13,372 nt of DNA, taken from Nitrososphaerota archaeon. Lineage in GTDB: Archaea; Thermoproteota; Nitrososphaeria; Nitrososphaerales; Nitrosopumilaceae. Position 1 is the first letter of the stretch; each line of letters begins with the position of its first letter. Below are positions 1-6,573 of this stretch, piece after piece. The stretch lies in NCBI GenBank assembly GCA_022565935.1, contig JADFJY010000026.1, positions 1-13,372 of the forward strand. Direction: 5' to 3'. Under the pieces are notes generated by a model. That model was not told the DNA's origin and made no database searches. It saw only the letters and a program-made list of their open reading frames with translations. A program made the position numbers and the translations under genes.

Positions 1-49
1 TAGTTATTTGTGGAATAGTTGTTTCCATCAATATCTGACTAATTTTCAT
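1..49 (-). CDS. 5' end of an unidentified gene, cut by the left window edge
   Basis: An ATG at 49-47 (minus) opens a frame reading MKISQILMETTIPQIT and stays open to the window edge. It begins five bases after the TAA of the DUF427 gene, the same spacing as between purF and DUF427, so it is probably the third gene of that operon. Sixteen residues are too few to name a family. It could also be a chance open frame. Confidence 0.45.
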   Translation of the reverse strand, partial: MKISQILMETTIPQIT

Positions 50-54
50 GATGG

Positions 55-333
55 TTACTTTACTTCAACACCATTCCAAAAGGCTACCATTCCCTTAATC
101 TTCATGGCAGCATCATTTGGTTTTTCATAGTACCAAGCACAATCTTTGTTAGTTTTTCCATTTACTGTAATTGAATAATAGTTTGCCATTCCCTTCCAAC
201 CACAAAGTGTAGTGAGTTCAGTTTTTTCAAAAAATTCATTTTTTATTGAATCAAATGGAAAGTAATGGTTTCCTTCTACTACTACTGTATTGCTACTTTC
301 TGCAACTACAACATTATTCCAAATTGCCTGCAT
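55..333 (-). CDS. DUF427 domain protein
   Basis: A 92-residue protein matching the small DUF427 (NTP_transf_9, PF04248) family, recognised from its pattern: AIWNNVVVAES at the start, GNHYFPFDSI near residues 22-31, LCGWKGMANYYSI near 43-55, then CAWYYEKP and a closing VAFWNGVEV. The length is typical of single-domain members. The family folds as a compact beta barrel and its biochemical role is unknown. The ATG lies five bases after the purF stop, so the two are almost certainly co-transcribed, purF first. No signal peptide or membrane segment is visible, so it should be cytosolic. The family call is firm; no function should be read into it beyond the purF neighbourhood. Confidence 0.85.
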   Translation of the reverse strand: MQAIWNNVVVAESSNTVVVEGNHYFPFDSIKNEFFEKTELTTLCGWKGMANYYSITVNGKTNKDCAWYYEKPNDAAMKIKGMVAFWNGVEVK

Positions 334-338
334 TCTAA

Positions 339-1772
339 TTATTCGCCTTTCATCTCAATTCTGCTTCTAAATTCAGGTGTTATTCCAAGAGAATCATAGT
401 TACCAGTAGAACATGTAAAACACATAGAATCTTTTGGTATACCAATAGCTGCTGCAAGGTTATCAGCATCATTGTATCCCAAAAAGTCGGCACCAATACT
501 TTGCCTTACCATCTCAGTAGTTTCTTCCAGAGTCATCTCTTTTCCATCAGAAAATGTTGCAAGTTCCTCTTTTGATGGAAAGTCAATGCCAGCATAACAT
601 GGGAATTTAATTGGAGGATAAGTAATTACCATGCTAATTTTTTTTGCACCTGCTCGTCGTAGTGCCTTAATAATTGCCTTGGAACTTGTACCTCGAACTA
701 AGCTATCATCAATCACAATAACATGTTGACCATCAATTATTTCTTTAATTGGAATTATCCATCGATTAATCTCTATTCTATCTGATTGGTGAGGTTCAAT
801 GAAACTTCGCAATGGACCTTTTTTACTATATCTATCTTTGAGTAAGCCTTCATCAAATGGTACACCAAGTTCCTGTGCATATCCTAATGCTGCAGGTCTT
901 GCAGAATCAGGTACAGGTATTACTAAATCTGCATCTTTAATTGGAAATTTTCTTGCTAAAAATTTACCAATATTTTTTCTTGCAACATAGATGTTAGTTC
1001 CTTCCATGTTACTTGATGGATGTGCAAAGTAAGTAAATTCAAAAGAACAATGTGCATGAGTAGGTTCATCAGAGAAGCGTTCAGTCTCCATTCCGTTTTT
1101 ACTTAATCGAATTAATTCACCAGGATCTACATTTCGTTGCATTTCAGCTCCTACAGCAGATAATGCTGAAGATTCAGATGCAACAATGTATGTATTGTCT
1201 ATTTCTTTATATCCTAAAACCATTGGACGGAATCCTTTTGGATCACGTGCAGCATAAACAGAATTGTCATCAGTGATAAATGTAAAACAATAAGAGCCTA
1301 CCATCTCATTTTTGAGAACTGAAAGTGCTTTTACCATATTACCATTCTCAGAGATTAATGCAACCAGTCTTTGTGCTGCAACAAGTGTATCACTTGAAGT
1401 TTGCGGAGTAAATGAACAACCTCCAACAAGATTTGACAACTCTTGAACATTGGCAATAGTTCCATTATGAGCAATACAAAGATCTTTTACTTTGAGGGGT
1501 TGTGCGTTTTCAAGTGTACTTCGTCCCATTGTAGAATAACGTACATGTCCAATTACAGAAGGTGAAGCATATTCTTTGGTAATTGTTTTAAATTCTGATG
1601 ATGCATCAGATACTAGTCCTAGTCTTTTTAGTGGAGGTTTATTTGGAATAGCAATTCCCCATGCTTCTTGACCTCGATGTTGAAGTGCTCTTAGTGCATC
1701 AATTACCATTGGAATAACATTAGTTCCACTTAGGCTAAAAATTCCAACTACGCCACAATTCTCCTTAACCAA
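339..1772 (-). CDS. purF: amidophosphoribosyltransferase (PurF)
   Basis: Catalyses the first committed step of purine synthesis, PRPP + glutamine to 5-phosphoribosylamine. The 477 residues hold an N-terminal Ntn glutaminase domain: Cys6 in NCGVVGIF would become the N-terminal nucleophile after removal of a five-residue propeptide, followed by HRGQEAWGIA (32-41), GHVRYSTMG (75-83) and AHNGTIAN (101-108). The C-terminal phosphoribosyltransferase domain has the PRPP loop VIVIDDSLVRGTS (351-363). Cys242, Cys392, Cys451 and Cys454 (CFTC) sit where the Bacillus-type enzyme binds its structural 4Fe-4S cluster. The start is TTG: there is no in-frame ATG before the upstream stop, and it places Cys6 correctly. 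An AAGGAG lies at 1784-1789 (minus). First gene of an operon with DUF427. Confidence 0.96.
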   Translation of the reverse strand: MVKENCGVVGIFSLSGTNVIPMVIDALRALQHRGQEAWGIAIPNKPPLKRLGLVSDASSEFKTITKEYASPSVIGHVRYSTMGRSTLENAQPLKVKDLCIAHNGTIANVQELSNLVGGCSFTPQTSSDTLVAAQRLVALISENGNMVKALSVLKNEMVGSYCFTFITDDNSVYAARDPKGFRPMVLGYKEIDNTYIVASESSALSAVGAEMQRNVDPGELIRLSKNGMETERFSDEPTHAHCSFEFTYFAHPSSNMEGTNIYVARKNIGKFLARKFPIKDADLVIPVPDSARPAALGYAQELGVPFDEGLLKDRYSKKGPLRSFIEPHQSDRIEINRWIIPIKEIIDGQHVIVIDDSLVRGTSSKAIIKALRRAGAKKISMVITYPPIKFPCYAGIDFPSKEELATFSDGKEMTLEETTEMVRQSIGADFLGYNDADNLAAAIGIPKDSMCFTCSTGNYDSLGITPEFRSRIEMKGE

Positions 1773-2181
1773 ATCTATTTTGACTCCTTGCTCGTGCGTA
1801 AATTTTTAACCGCAAATGACTCAAAATGGCAAAACTCCTGAAATGCGGTTAGATTTAACCGGAAAATAATTTATGCACAACAAAGCATCGCATTCTAACC
1901 GCAAAATATCAGCTTGAATAAGGTATTCCAACCTGACTTTGATTGTAATTTGTACAATAAAAACGCTGATCAGAGAAAACGATCATGATGTAAGTTGTAA
2001 TAAAGAATTTTTCTCATGTACTTTTCAAATTCGGCACTAAACCAGACACTCTTACTATTATGATATCTATCCATTTGAGACTCATTATTTTTGAATACTC
2101 TGGAATTTCTAGAATCCAAAAAATCCATTTTTTGTTAATAATGTATAGATAAATTAGCACCTAAATTATTTGAGATGTAAG
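1773..2181. promoter_or_regulatory. divergent purF/argS intergenic region with candidate operator repeats
   Basis: About 400 bases with no convincing gene. The hexamer TAACCG occurs on the plus strand at 1807-1812, 1856-1861 and 1896-1901, and inverted as CGGTTA at 1846-1851. The second and third elements form a perfect palindrome, CGGTTA-N4-TAACCG (1846-1861). Three of the elements extend to TAACCGCA. The element at 1807 abuts the AT-rich stretch that would be the purF TATA element (about 1799-1808, minus strand). A separate inverted repeat, ATTGTA-N5-TACAAT, spans 1942-1958. Spacing and palindromy suggest binding of a dimeric regulator near purF; the regulator is not identifiable. Confidence 0.45.
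2143..2152 (+). promoter_or_regulatory. candidate TATA element for argS
   Basis: GTATAGATAA lies about 35 bases before the preferred ATG of argS, so transcription would start near 2173 and leave only a few untranslated bases. No Shine-Dalgarno is present. Assigned by position and composition only. Confidence 0.35.
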
Positions 2182-4065
2182 ATGACATTCAAATCAATTA
2201 TTGAAGAAATTGAAAATAATCTAAACAAGATACTAGGTGAACTCTCAATCTCTGATGTAAAATTCACTGTTGAGCCTGCAAAACCTGGTTTTGGTGATGT
2301 TAGCTCAAATGTTTCATTTTTACTTGCAAAACAACTCAAAAAAAGCCCAAAAGATATTGCAGAAATGTTATCTGAAAAATATCAACATTGTTCTAGTACC
2401 CTTGTTTTAAAAACTAAAGCACATCAATCAGGATATTTGAATTTCTTTGCTAATTGGGAAAAATTAAGTCAAATGATTCTCTCTGAATCACATCTTCATG
2501 AATTTGGCGATGTAGATATTGGAAAGAATACTACAATTGTAGTTGAGCATACGAGTGTAAATCCTAACAAAGCTCTTCACATAGGACACATTAGAAATAT
2601 TATCATTGGCGATTCTATATCTAGGATTTTAAAAAAAGCAAATTATAAAGTCAATGTTCTAAACTATATTGATGATTCTGGCCTCCAAGTGGCCGATATC
2701 ATTGTTGGATTCAAACATCTTGGTTTTGATCAAGAATCGCCTGATGGTAAGAAATTTGATCATTATTGTGGTGATGATGTCTATGTAAAAACTACAGAAA
2801 AATATGAATCCGATTCTAGTCTTGAAAATATTAGGAAAAATATTCTCAAAGAACTTGAAGATGGAAATTCTGAAACTGCTAAATTTGCAGATAAAATTAC
2901 CCGAAGGGTTTTGGCAAATCAATTAGAAACATGTTGGAATCTTTCAGTTTCTTATGATTGTCTAAATTTTGAATCTCAGATAATTCGTTCAGGATTATGG
3001 AGTAAAATCTTTGATAAAATTAAAGAAATGAATCTAATAGAATTTGAAGATGAAGGTAAGAATAAGGGATGTTGGGTAATTCGTGGTGCAGATAAAGATG
3101 AAGACAAGGTGATAGTTAGAAGTAATGGAACTGCAACGTATATTGCCAAAGATATACCCTATGCTGCCTGGAAATTAGGATTAATTGATGACCCTTTTCA
3201 TTATCAAAAATATGAAAAAAAGCAACCCAATTCAAGAATTTTGTGGCAAACCACTTTAGACTCTAATGAATCAACCAAAAACTTTTCTGGCCAAAAAGTA
3301 ATCACTGTAATTGACTCTAGACAAGCAAGATTACAAAAAATTATCACCTCATTAATGGCTAAATTCAAGTCAGTTCCAGATGCATATGTTCATCTTGGTT
3401 ATGAATCCGTCACTCTTAGCTCTGATACTGCAAAAATTCTTGGTTTGGATACTGATGGAAAACAAGCTCAGATGTCTGGAAGAAAGGGATTGTATGTAAA
3501 TGCTGATTCTGTATATGACATGCTAAAAGAGAAAATAAAAGATGAAACAAAGAAGAGACATGCTGAAATGGATTCATCTGATATTGAAGAAATTGCTCAT
3601 AATATTGCAGTTGGAACTCTACGTTATGAAATGATTAAACAAGATCTTGATAAAATAATTACTTTTGATTTGACAAAATCACTTAGTTTGGATGGGGACA
3701 CTGCACCATACATACAATATACTCATGCTCGAGCTGCAAGAATATTAGAAAAATCAAAACGTGCACCTTCAATCAATGTTGATTTTTCTTTGCTAAAAGA
3801 ACAAGCAGAACTGAATTTGATTAAAACAATTGGTATGTTTGATATGCAAGTTCGTGATGCAGTAAATAATCTATCACCAAAAGTTATTGCAAGATACTGT
3901 CATGATTTAGCCGTTGCATTTAATTCATTTTATGAACATGTCAAGGTTTTAGAATTAGGCGATGAATCTTTGGAGAATTCTCGTCTTTGTATTGTAGATT
4001 CATTTAAAATCACTCTTGTAAAAGCACTAGATCTTATTGGTATAGTTGCACCTCATAGAATGTAA
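2182..4065 (+). CDS. argS: arginyl-tRNA synthetase
   Basis: Charges tRNA-Arg with arginine in the cytosol. It is a class I synthetase of 627 residues counted from the ATG at 2182. An in-frame TTG four codons upstream is possible, but the ATG gives the usual start, MTFKSIIEEIENNL. An N-terminal additional domain (about 1-105) precedes the Rossmann core with VEHTSVNPNKALHIGHIRN; HIGH is at 133-136. The second ATP-binding signature takes the archaeal form MSGRKG (431-436), in place of KMSKS, after GLDTDGKQAQ. The C-terminal helical anticodon-binding domain carries YTHARAARIL (514-523) and ends in the family's IVAPHRM. Transcribed divergently from purF. No truncation or missing signature is seen. 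Confidence 0.97.
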   Translation: MTFKSIIEEIENNLNKILGELSISDVKFTVEPAKPGFGDVSSNVSFLLAKQLKKSPKDIAEMLSEKYQHCSSTLVLKTKAHQSGYLNFFANWEKLSQMILSESHLHEFGDVDIGKNTTIVVEHTSVNPNKALHIGHIRNIIIGDSISRILKKANYKVNVLNYIDDSGLQVADIIVGFKHLGFDQESPDGKKFDHYCGDDVYVKTTEKYESDSSLENIRKNILKELEDGNSETAKFADKITRRVLANQLETCWNLSVSYDCLNFESQIIRSGLWSKIFDKIKEMNLIEFEDEGKNKGCWVIRGADKDEDKVIVRSNGTATYIAKDIPYAAWKLGLIDDPFHYQKYEKKQPNSRILWQTTLDSNESTKNFSGQKVITVIDSRQARLQKIITSLMAKFKSVPDAYVHLGYESVTLSSDTAKILGLDTDGKQAQMSGRKGLYVNADSVYDMLKEKIKDETKKRHAEMDSSDIEEIAHNIAVGTLRYEMIKQDLDKIITFDLTKSLSLDGDTAPYIQYTHARAARILEKSKRAPSINVDFSLLKEQAELNLIKTIGMFDMQVRDAVNNLSPKVIARYCHDLAVAFNSFYEHVKVLELGDESLENSRLCIVDSFKITLVKALDLIGIVAPHRM

Positions 4066-4069
4066 AATC

Positions 4070-4102
4070 CCAGAGTACAACACTAATGCTGTTACTCTCT
4101 GG
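4070..4102 (+). terminator. weak hairpin after argS
   Basis: CCAGAG (4070-4075) can pair with CTCTGG (4097-4102), and the flanking TA...TA pairs extend the stem with a bulge. It starts five bases after the argS stop. No strong T-tract follows directly, so a role in termination or mRNA stability is a guess from position. Confidence 0.25.
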
Positions 4103-4218
4103 TTTGATAAAGACAGAAATAAGAGATGGCGTTACAAATTTAGACATAATGAATGATAATTTCTTCTAAACTCTTTTGTTTTTGATAAGCTTGATGATTA
4201 TGGAATAAACCTGTAATT

Positions 4219-4227
4219 CTTAATTCA
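4219..4227 (+). promoter_or_regulatory. candidate TATA element for the sugar dehydrogenase gene
   Basis: The AT-rich CTTAATTCA is centred about 26 bases before the ATG at 4249, consistent with a leaderless transcript. A second candidate, AGTATAAT at 4228-4235, is closer than usual. No Shine-Dalgarno is present. Confidence 0.35.
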
Positions 4228-4248
4228 TAGTATAATGTTTGAAAATTC

Positions 4249-4266
4249 ATGAAACCTGTAATAATT
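4249..4266 (+). repeat. 18-base direct repeat, copy 1
   Basis: ATGAAACCTGTAATAATT, the start of the sugar-dehydrogenase signal peptide, recurs exactly at 5781-5798. The two copies are 1,532 bases apart and bracket the whole gene. A shorter 11-base match, AAACCTGTAAT, is also at 4207-4217. Confidence 0.9.
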
Positions 4267-5784
4267 TCTATCTTATTAGTTGGATTTATTTTTGCAAATA
4301 CTTTTCCAGATGCATTTAGTGAGCCAATATTACATGTTCAGGATTTAGTTGTTGAAAAGTATGTTTCAAACTTGTGTTGTATGATAACTACAATGACTTT
4401 TGTTGAAAATGACATTTTAATTTTACAAAAAAGTGATGGAGTGGTTCGTTTAATTCAAGATGGAGTTTTACAAGATAAACCCGTACTTGATGTAAATGTT
4501 GATTCAATTGGAGAAAAAGGCATGTTGGGAATTACTAGTGTTGGTTCATCAGTATATCTCTATTTTACAGAAGCAAATGAGGATGGGGGTGAATCATTAG
4601 GAAATAGAATCTACAAATATGAATGGGATGGTGATTCTTTGATAAATCCAGAATTACTAAAAGAACTTCCTTCAAATGTTTCTCATAATGGAGGAGCAAT
4701 GGTTGTAGGATTAGATGATCAAGTCTATGCAGTAATTGGTGACACATTACGTTATGGTCTTCTTCAAAACAAGCCTTTGGAATGGTTGAAAGGAGAAGAT
4801 ATTGATCTTAAAGACAATGGAGTAATTCTACAATTAGAAACAGAAAAGCCCTATTTTGCTATGGGTATACGAAATAGTTTTGGTCTTGCAATCGATCCTA
4901 TTACTGGAAATTTGTGGGCTACTGAAAATGGCGATGATGACTTTGATGAAATTAATTTAATCCCAGAGAAGTTTAACAGTGGTTGGATAGTCATTATGGG
5001 TCCTGCAACTGAATCTGAACTTACTAGTCTTCCTGGGTATGAAGATTATGTTTACGATGATCCAAAATTTAGTTGGGAAGAAAATGTGGCGCCAACTGGA
5101 TTAGATTTTGCAAGATTTCAAGAAATTCGCAATTACGATAATTCTCTTTTTGTAGGAGACTGTAATACTGGAAATCTTTACAAATTTGAGTTAAATGAAA
5201 ATCGAGATGGTTTTGAATTTACTAGTTCGTTTCTTCAAGATAATGTAATTAACAAAAATGAAACTATGGATGAAATTATCATAGGTACTGGATTTGGTTG
5301 TGTTACTGATATTGAAAGAGGACCTGATGGTTTTCTTTATGTAGTATCATTAAGTGAGGGAACAATTTACAGAATTCTTCCTGCTGAAAGTGCAGTTAAT
5401 ACAATGGATTCAAAGAATGGAGGAGGTTGTCTTATAGCTACTGCTACCTATGGCTCAGAACTAGCCACACAAGTTCAACAACTTAGAGAACTTCGAGATA
5501 ACAAACTACTGCAAACAGAATCAGGAACTTCTTTCATGAATTCATTTAATGATTTCTACTATTCATTTAGTCCAATAATTGCTGATTATGAGCGTGAAAA
5601 TCCCGTATTTCGAGAAATGGTCAAGCTTGCAATTACTCCAATGATTAGTTCATTTTCTATTCTAAATTATGTAGATATGGATTCAGAAATTGAAGTTTTA
5701 GGATATGGAATTTCTTTGATTTTATTAAATATTGGAATGTATGTTGGAATTCCTGCTGTTGTGATTATGAGGATTAGAAAATGA
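4249..5784 (+). CDS. secreted PQQ-type aldose/sorbosone dehydrogenase-like beta-propeller with CFI-box C-terminal anchor
   Basis: A 511-residue exported protein. Residues 1-24 are a signal peptide (MKPVIISILLVGFIFA). Residues about 28-378 match the six-bladed propeller of soluble glucose/sorbosone dehydrogenases: EKGMLGI (89-95), HNGG (146-149, with the His at the family's catalytic position), GIRNSFGLAIDPITGNLW (206-223), ENGDDDFDEINLI and APTGLDF. A Gly-rich linker leads to GGGCLIATATYGS (391-403), the CFI-box seen at the end of many thaumarchaeal surface proteins, then a helical stretch, a membrane helix (about 483-507) and RIRK. It is therefore probably displayed outside the cell and anchored by its tail. 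Sugar oxidation with PQQ is the family's known reaction; the substrate here is unknown. Its last bases overlap the ATG of a broken leader stub. Confidence 0.87.
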   Translation: MKPVIISILLVGFIFANTFPDAFSEPILHVQDLVVEKYVSNLCCMITTMTFVENDILILQKSDGVVRLIQDGVLQDKPVLDVNVDSIGEKGMLGITSVGSSVYLYFTEANEDGGESLGNRIYKYEWDGDSLINPELLKELPSNVSHNGGAMVVGLDDQVYAVIGDTLRYGLLQNKPLEWLKGEDIDLKDNGVILQLETEKPYFAMGIRNSFGLAIDPITGNLWATENGDDDFDEINLIPEKFNSGWIVIMGPATESELTSLPGYEDYVYDDPKFSWEENVAPTGLDFARFQEIRNYDNSLFVGDCNTGNLYKFELNENRDGFEFTSSFLQDNVINKNETMDEIIIGTGFGCVTDIERGPDGFLYVVSLSEGTIYRILPAESAVNTMDSKNGGGCLIATATYGSELATQVQQLRELRDNKLLQTESGTSFMNSFNDFYYSFSPIIADYERENPVFREMVKLAITPMISSFSILNYVDMDSEIEVLGYGISLILLNIGMYVGIPAVVIMRIRK

Positions 5785-5798
5785 AACCTGTAATAATT
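5781..5798 (+). repeat. 18-base direct repeat, copy 2
   Basis: Exact copy of 4249-4266, overlapping the stop codon of the sugar-dehydrogenase gene. From here to 5814 it also resembles the start of the secreted-protein gene at 12905. Confidence 0.9.
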
Positions 5799-5816
5799 AT
5801 CGCAATAGAGTTGTAA
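5781..5816 (+). pseudogene. broken signal-peptide stub
   Basis: ATG overlapping the upstream TGA opens MKPVIIIAIEL and stops at 5814-5816. Compared with the intact gene at 12905 (MKFVIIIAIAVV), 26 of the first 28 bases agree; then one C is missing (ATAG-AGTTGT against ATAGCAGTTGT), which causes the early stop. It is therefore read as the frameshifted remains of a secreted-protein gene whose body is gone. A functional 11-residue peptide is possible but less likely. Confidence 0.6.
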
Positions 5817-5853
5817 ATTTTGAACAAACGCTACCTTATGAGCAGAAAATAAA

Positions 5854-5955
5854 ATGAACTGTATGAGCAATTCAAAGTGCGAGCATTATTGGACTCGAAA
5901 CGGGTCATATTTCTGCATACATTGTGGGGCAGATATTGACAAAAATATTTCATAG
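5854..5955 (+). CDS. 33-residue zinc-knuckle protein
   Basis: ATG at 5854 and TAG at 5953-5955 give a 33-residue product containing KCEHYWTRNGSYFCIHCGAD. Cys9, His11, Cys21 and Cys24 form a C-x-H-x9-C-x2-C pattern suited to binding one zinc ion. Aromatic residues between the pairs (HYW, SYF) and the closing CGADI resemble other tiny archaeal zinc ribbons. There is no obvious Shine-Dalgarno and no close operon partner. It lies just after the broken leader stub and before a long non-coding stretch. The function is unknown; the zinc-ligand pattern is the only support for a real gene. Confidence 0.5.
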   Translation: MNCMSNSKCEHYWTRNGSYFCIHCGADIDKNIS

Positions 5956-6345
5956 TTTTAATTTAGATTCTAAACTCTATTTTACTAAAAATCACTTTTT
6001 AATTTTTTAAACTATAACAAAATATTATTTAATTATAATCTGGATTAGTAGGACTTTTCAAGCGTAGAAAGGGGGGATTCTATTTTTACTGATTGTCGAT
6101 AAACTCGTTTACACTTCATAATCATAGACAAGATTATGAATCTCTACCGATTTGATACTCTAAAGAAATAATGTCACTAGCAACCGAAGTTGCTAGCGGA
6201 TAGATTTACGCCTAATGGCCTAAGCCACTAATTCGCAAATCATATCTTGGCGTGCAAACCAATTACTGTTAATTGAAAGTAAATGGGTCATAAATGTTGG
6301 TATTTTATGCCTGTAAAACAAAAAAGTTTGTTCATTTGAACAAAC
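5956..6345. other. hairpin-rich non-coding region, possible structured RNA
   Basis: No credible ORF on either strand. The stretch holds several compact inverted repeats: CATAATC-N8-GATTATG (6117-6138); a perfect 8-bp stem with a CGAA loop, CTAGCAAC-CGAA-GTTGCTAG (6177-6196); an outer stem GATTTACG/CGCAAATC with one mismatch (6203-6241) enclosing TGGC-CTAA-GCCA; CAATTA-CTGT-TAATTG (6260-6275); and CATAAA-N9-TTTATG (6289-6309). An AT-rich TATA-like element at about 6028-6039 could start a plus-strand transcript near 6060. It does not match a tRNA, SRP RNA or RNase P RNA that I can recognise. It may be an ncRNA or the decayed end of a mobile element. Confidence 0.35.
6316..6345 (-). terminator. 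hairpin plus T-tract terminator of the small zinc-ribbon gene
   Basis: On the minus strand GTTTGTTC-AAAT-GAACAAAC forms a perfect 8-bp stem (6345-6326), followed at once by six T residues (6325-6320) and four more after one other base. It lies about 60 bases past the stop of the 6534-6403 gene and reads in the right direction. Archaeal termination mainly needs the T-tract, so the strong stem is a bonus. Confidence 0.65.
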
Positions 6346-6402
6346 AATCATGTCATCCAGTTGAAAAAAATTCATACTAAATTAGAAAAATAAGATTAGT
6401 GG

Positions 6403-6534
6403 CTAATGTCCACAACCACAGGAATCATGATCTTCATGTCCTTGAGATTCTTTTTCTGCACATCTAGAACATTTGTTAGAATCTGTTGGTGAGAAAAATC
6501 CTATCCCACAAGAGATACATTTTTGATTTGCCAT
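6403..6534 (-). CDS. 43-residue zinc-ribbon protein with Cys/His tail
   Basis: ATG at 6534-6532 and TAG at 6405-6403 encode MANQKCISCGIGFFSPTDSN and so on, 43 residues. Cys6, Cys9, Cys22 and Cys25 make a CxxC-x12-CxxC zinc ribbon. The tail is acidic and His-rich (GHEDHD) and ends in SCGCGH, a likely second metal site. The product is small and soluble with no signal peptide. A strong hairpin/T-tract terminator follows, which supports a real single-gene transcript. It resembles the many tiny zinc-ribbon proteins of thaumarchaea, whose roles are unknown; binding to nucleic acid or a protein partner, or metal storage, are open possibilities. Confidence 0.7.
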   Translation of the reverse strand: MANQKCISCGIGFFSPTDSNKCSRCAEKESQGHEDHDSCGCGH

Positions 6535-6573
6535 AAATGTAATCAGTTTTTAGCAGTATTTGATTCTTTTTTT

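Noticed and set aside
4086..4169. 27-residue plus-strand ORF (MLLLSGLIKTEIRDG...) after argS
   Set aside because: It starts inside the post-argS hairpin and has no promoter, ribosome site or motif; chance is likely.
6045..6125. 26-residue minus-strand ORF (MIMKCKRVYRQSVKI...) in the hairpin-rich region
   Set aside because: No metal-ligand or domain pattern, and its start lies inside a stem; not supportable as a gene.
6215..6245. tRNA-like T-loop, AATTCGCAAATC
   Set aside because: The flanks do not form a T-stem and no acceptor or anticodon arm can be built around it.
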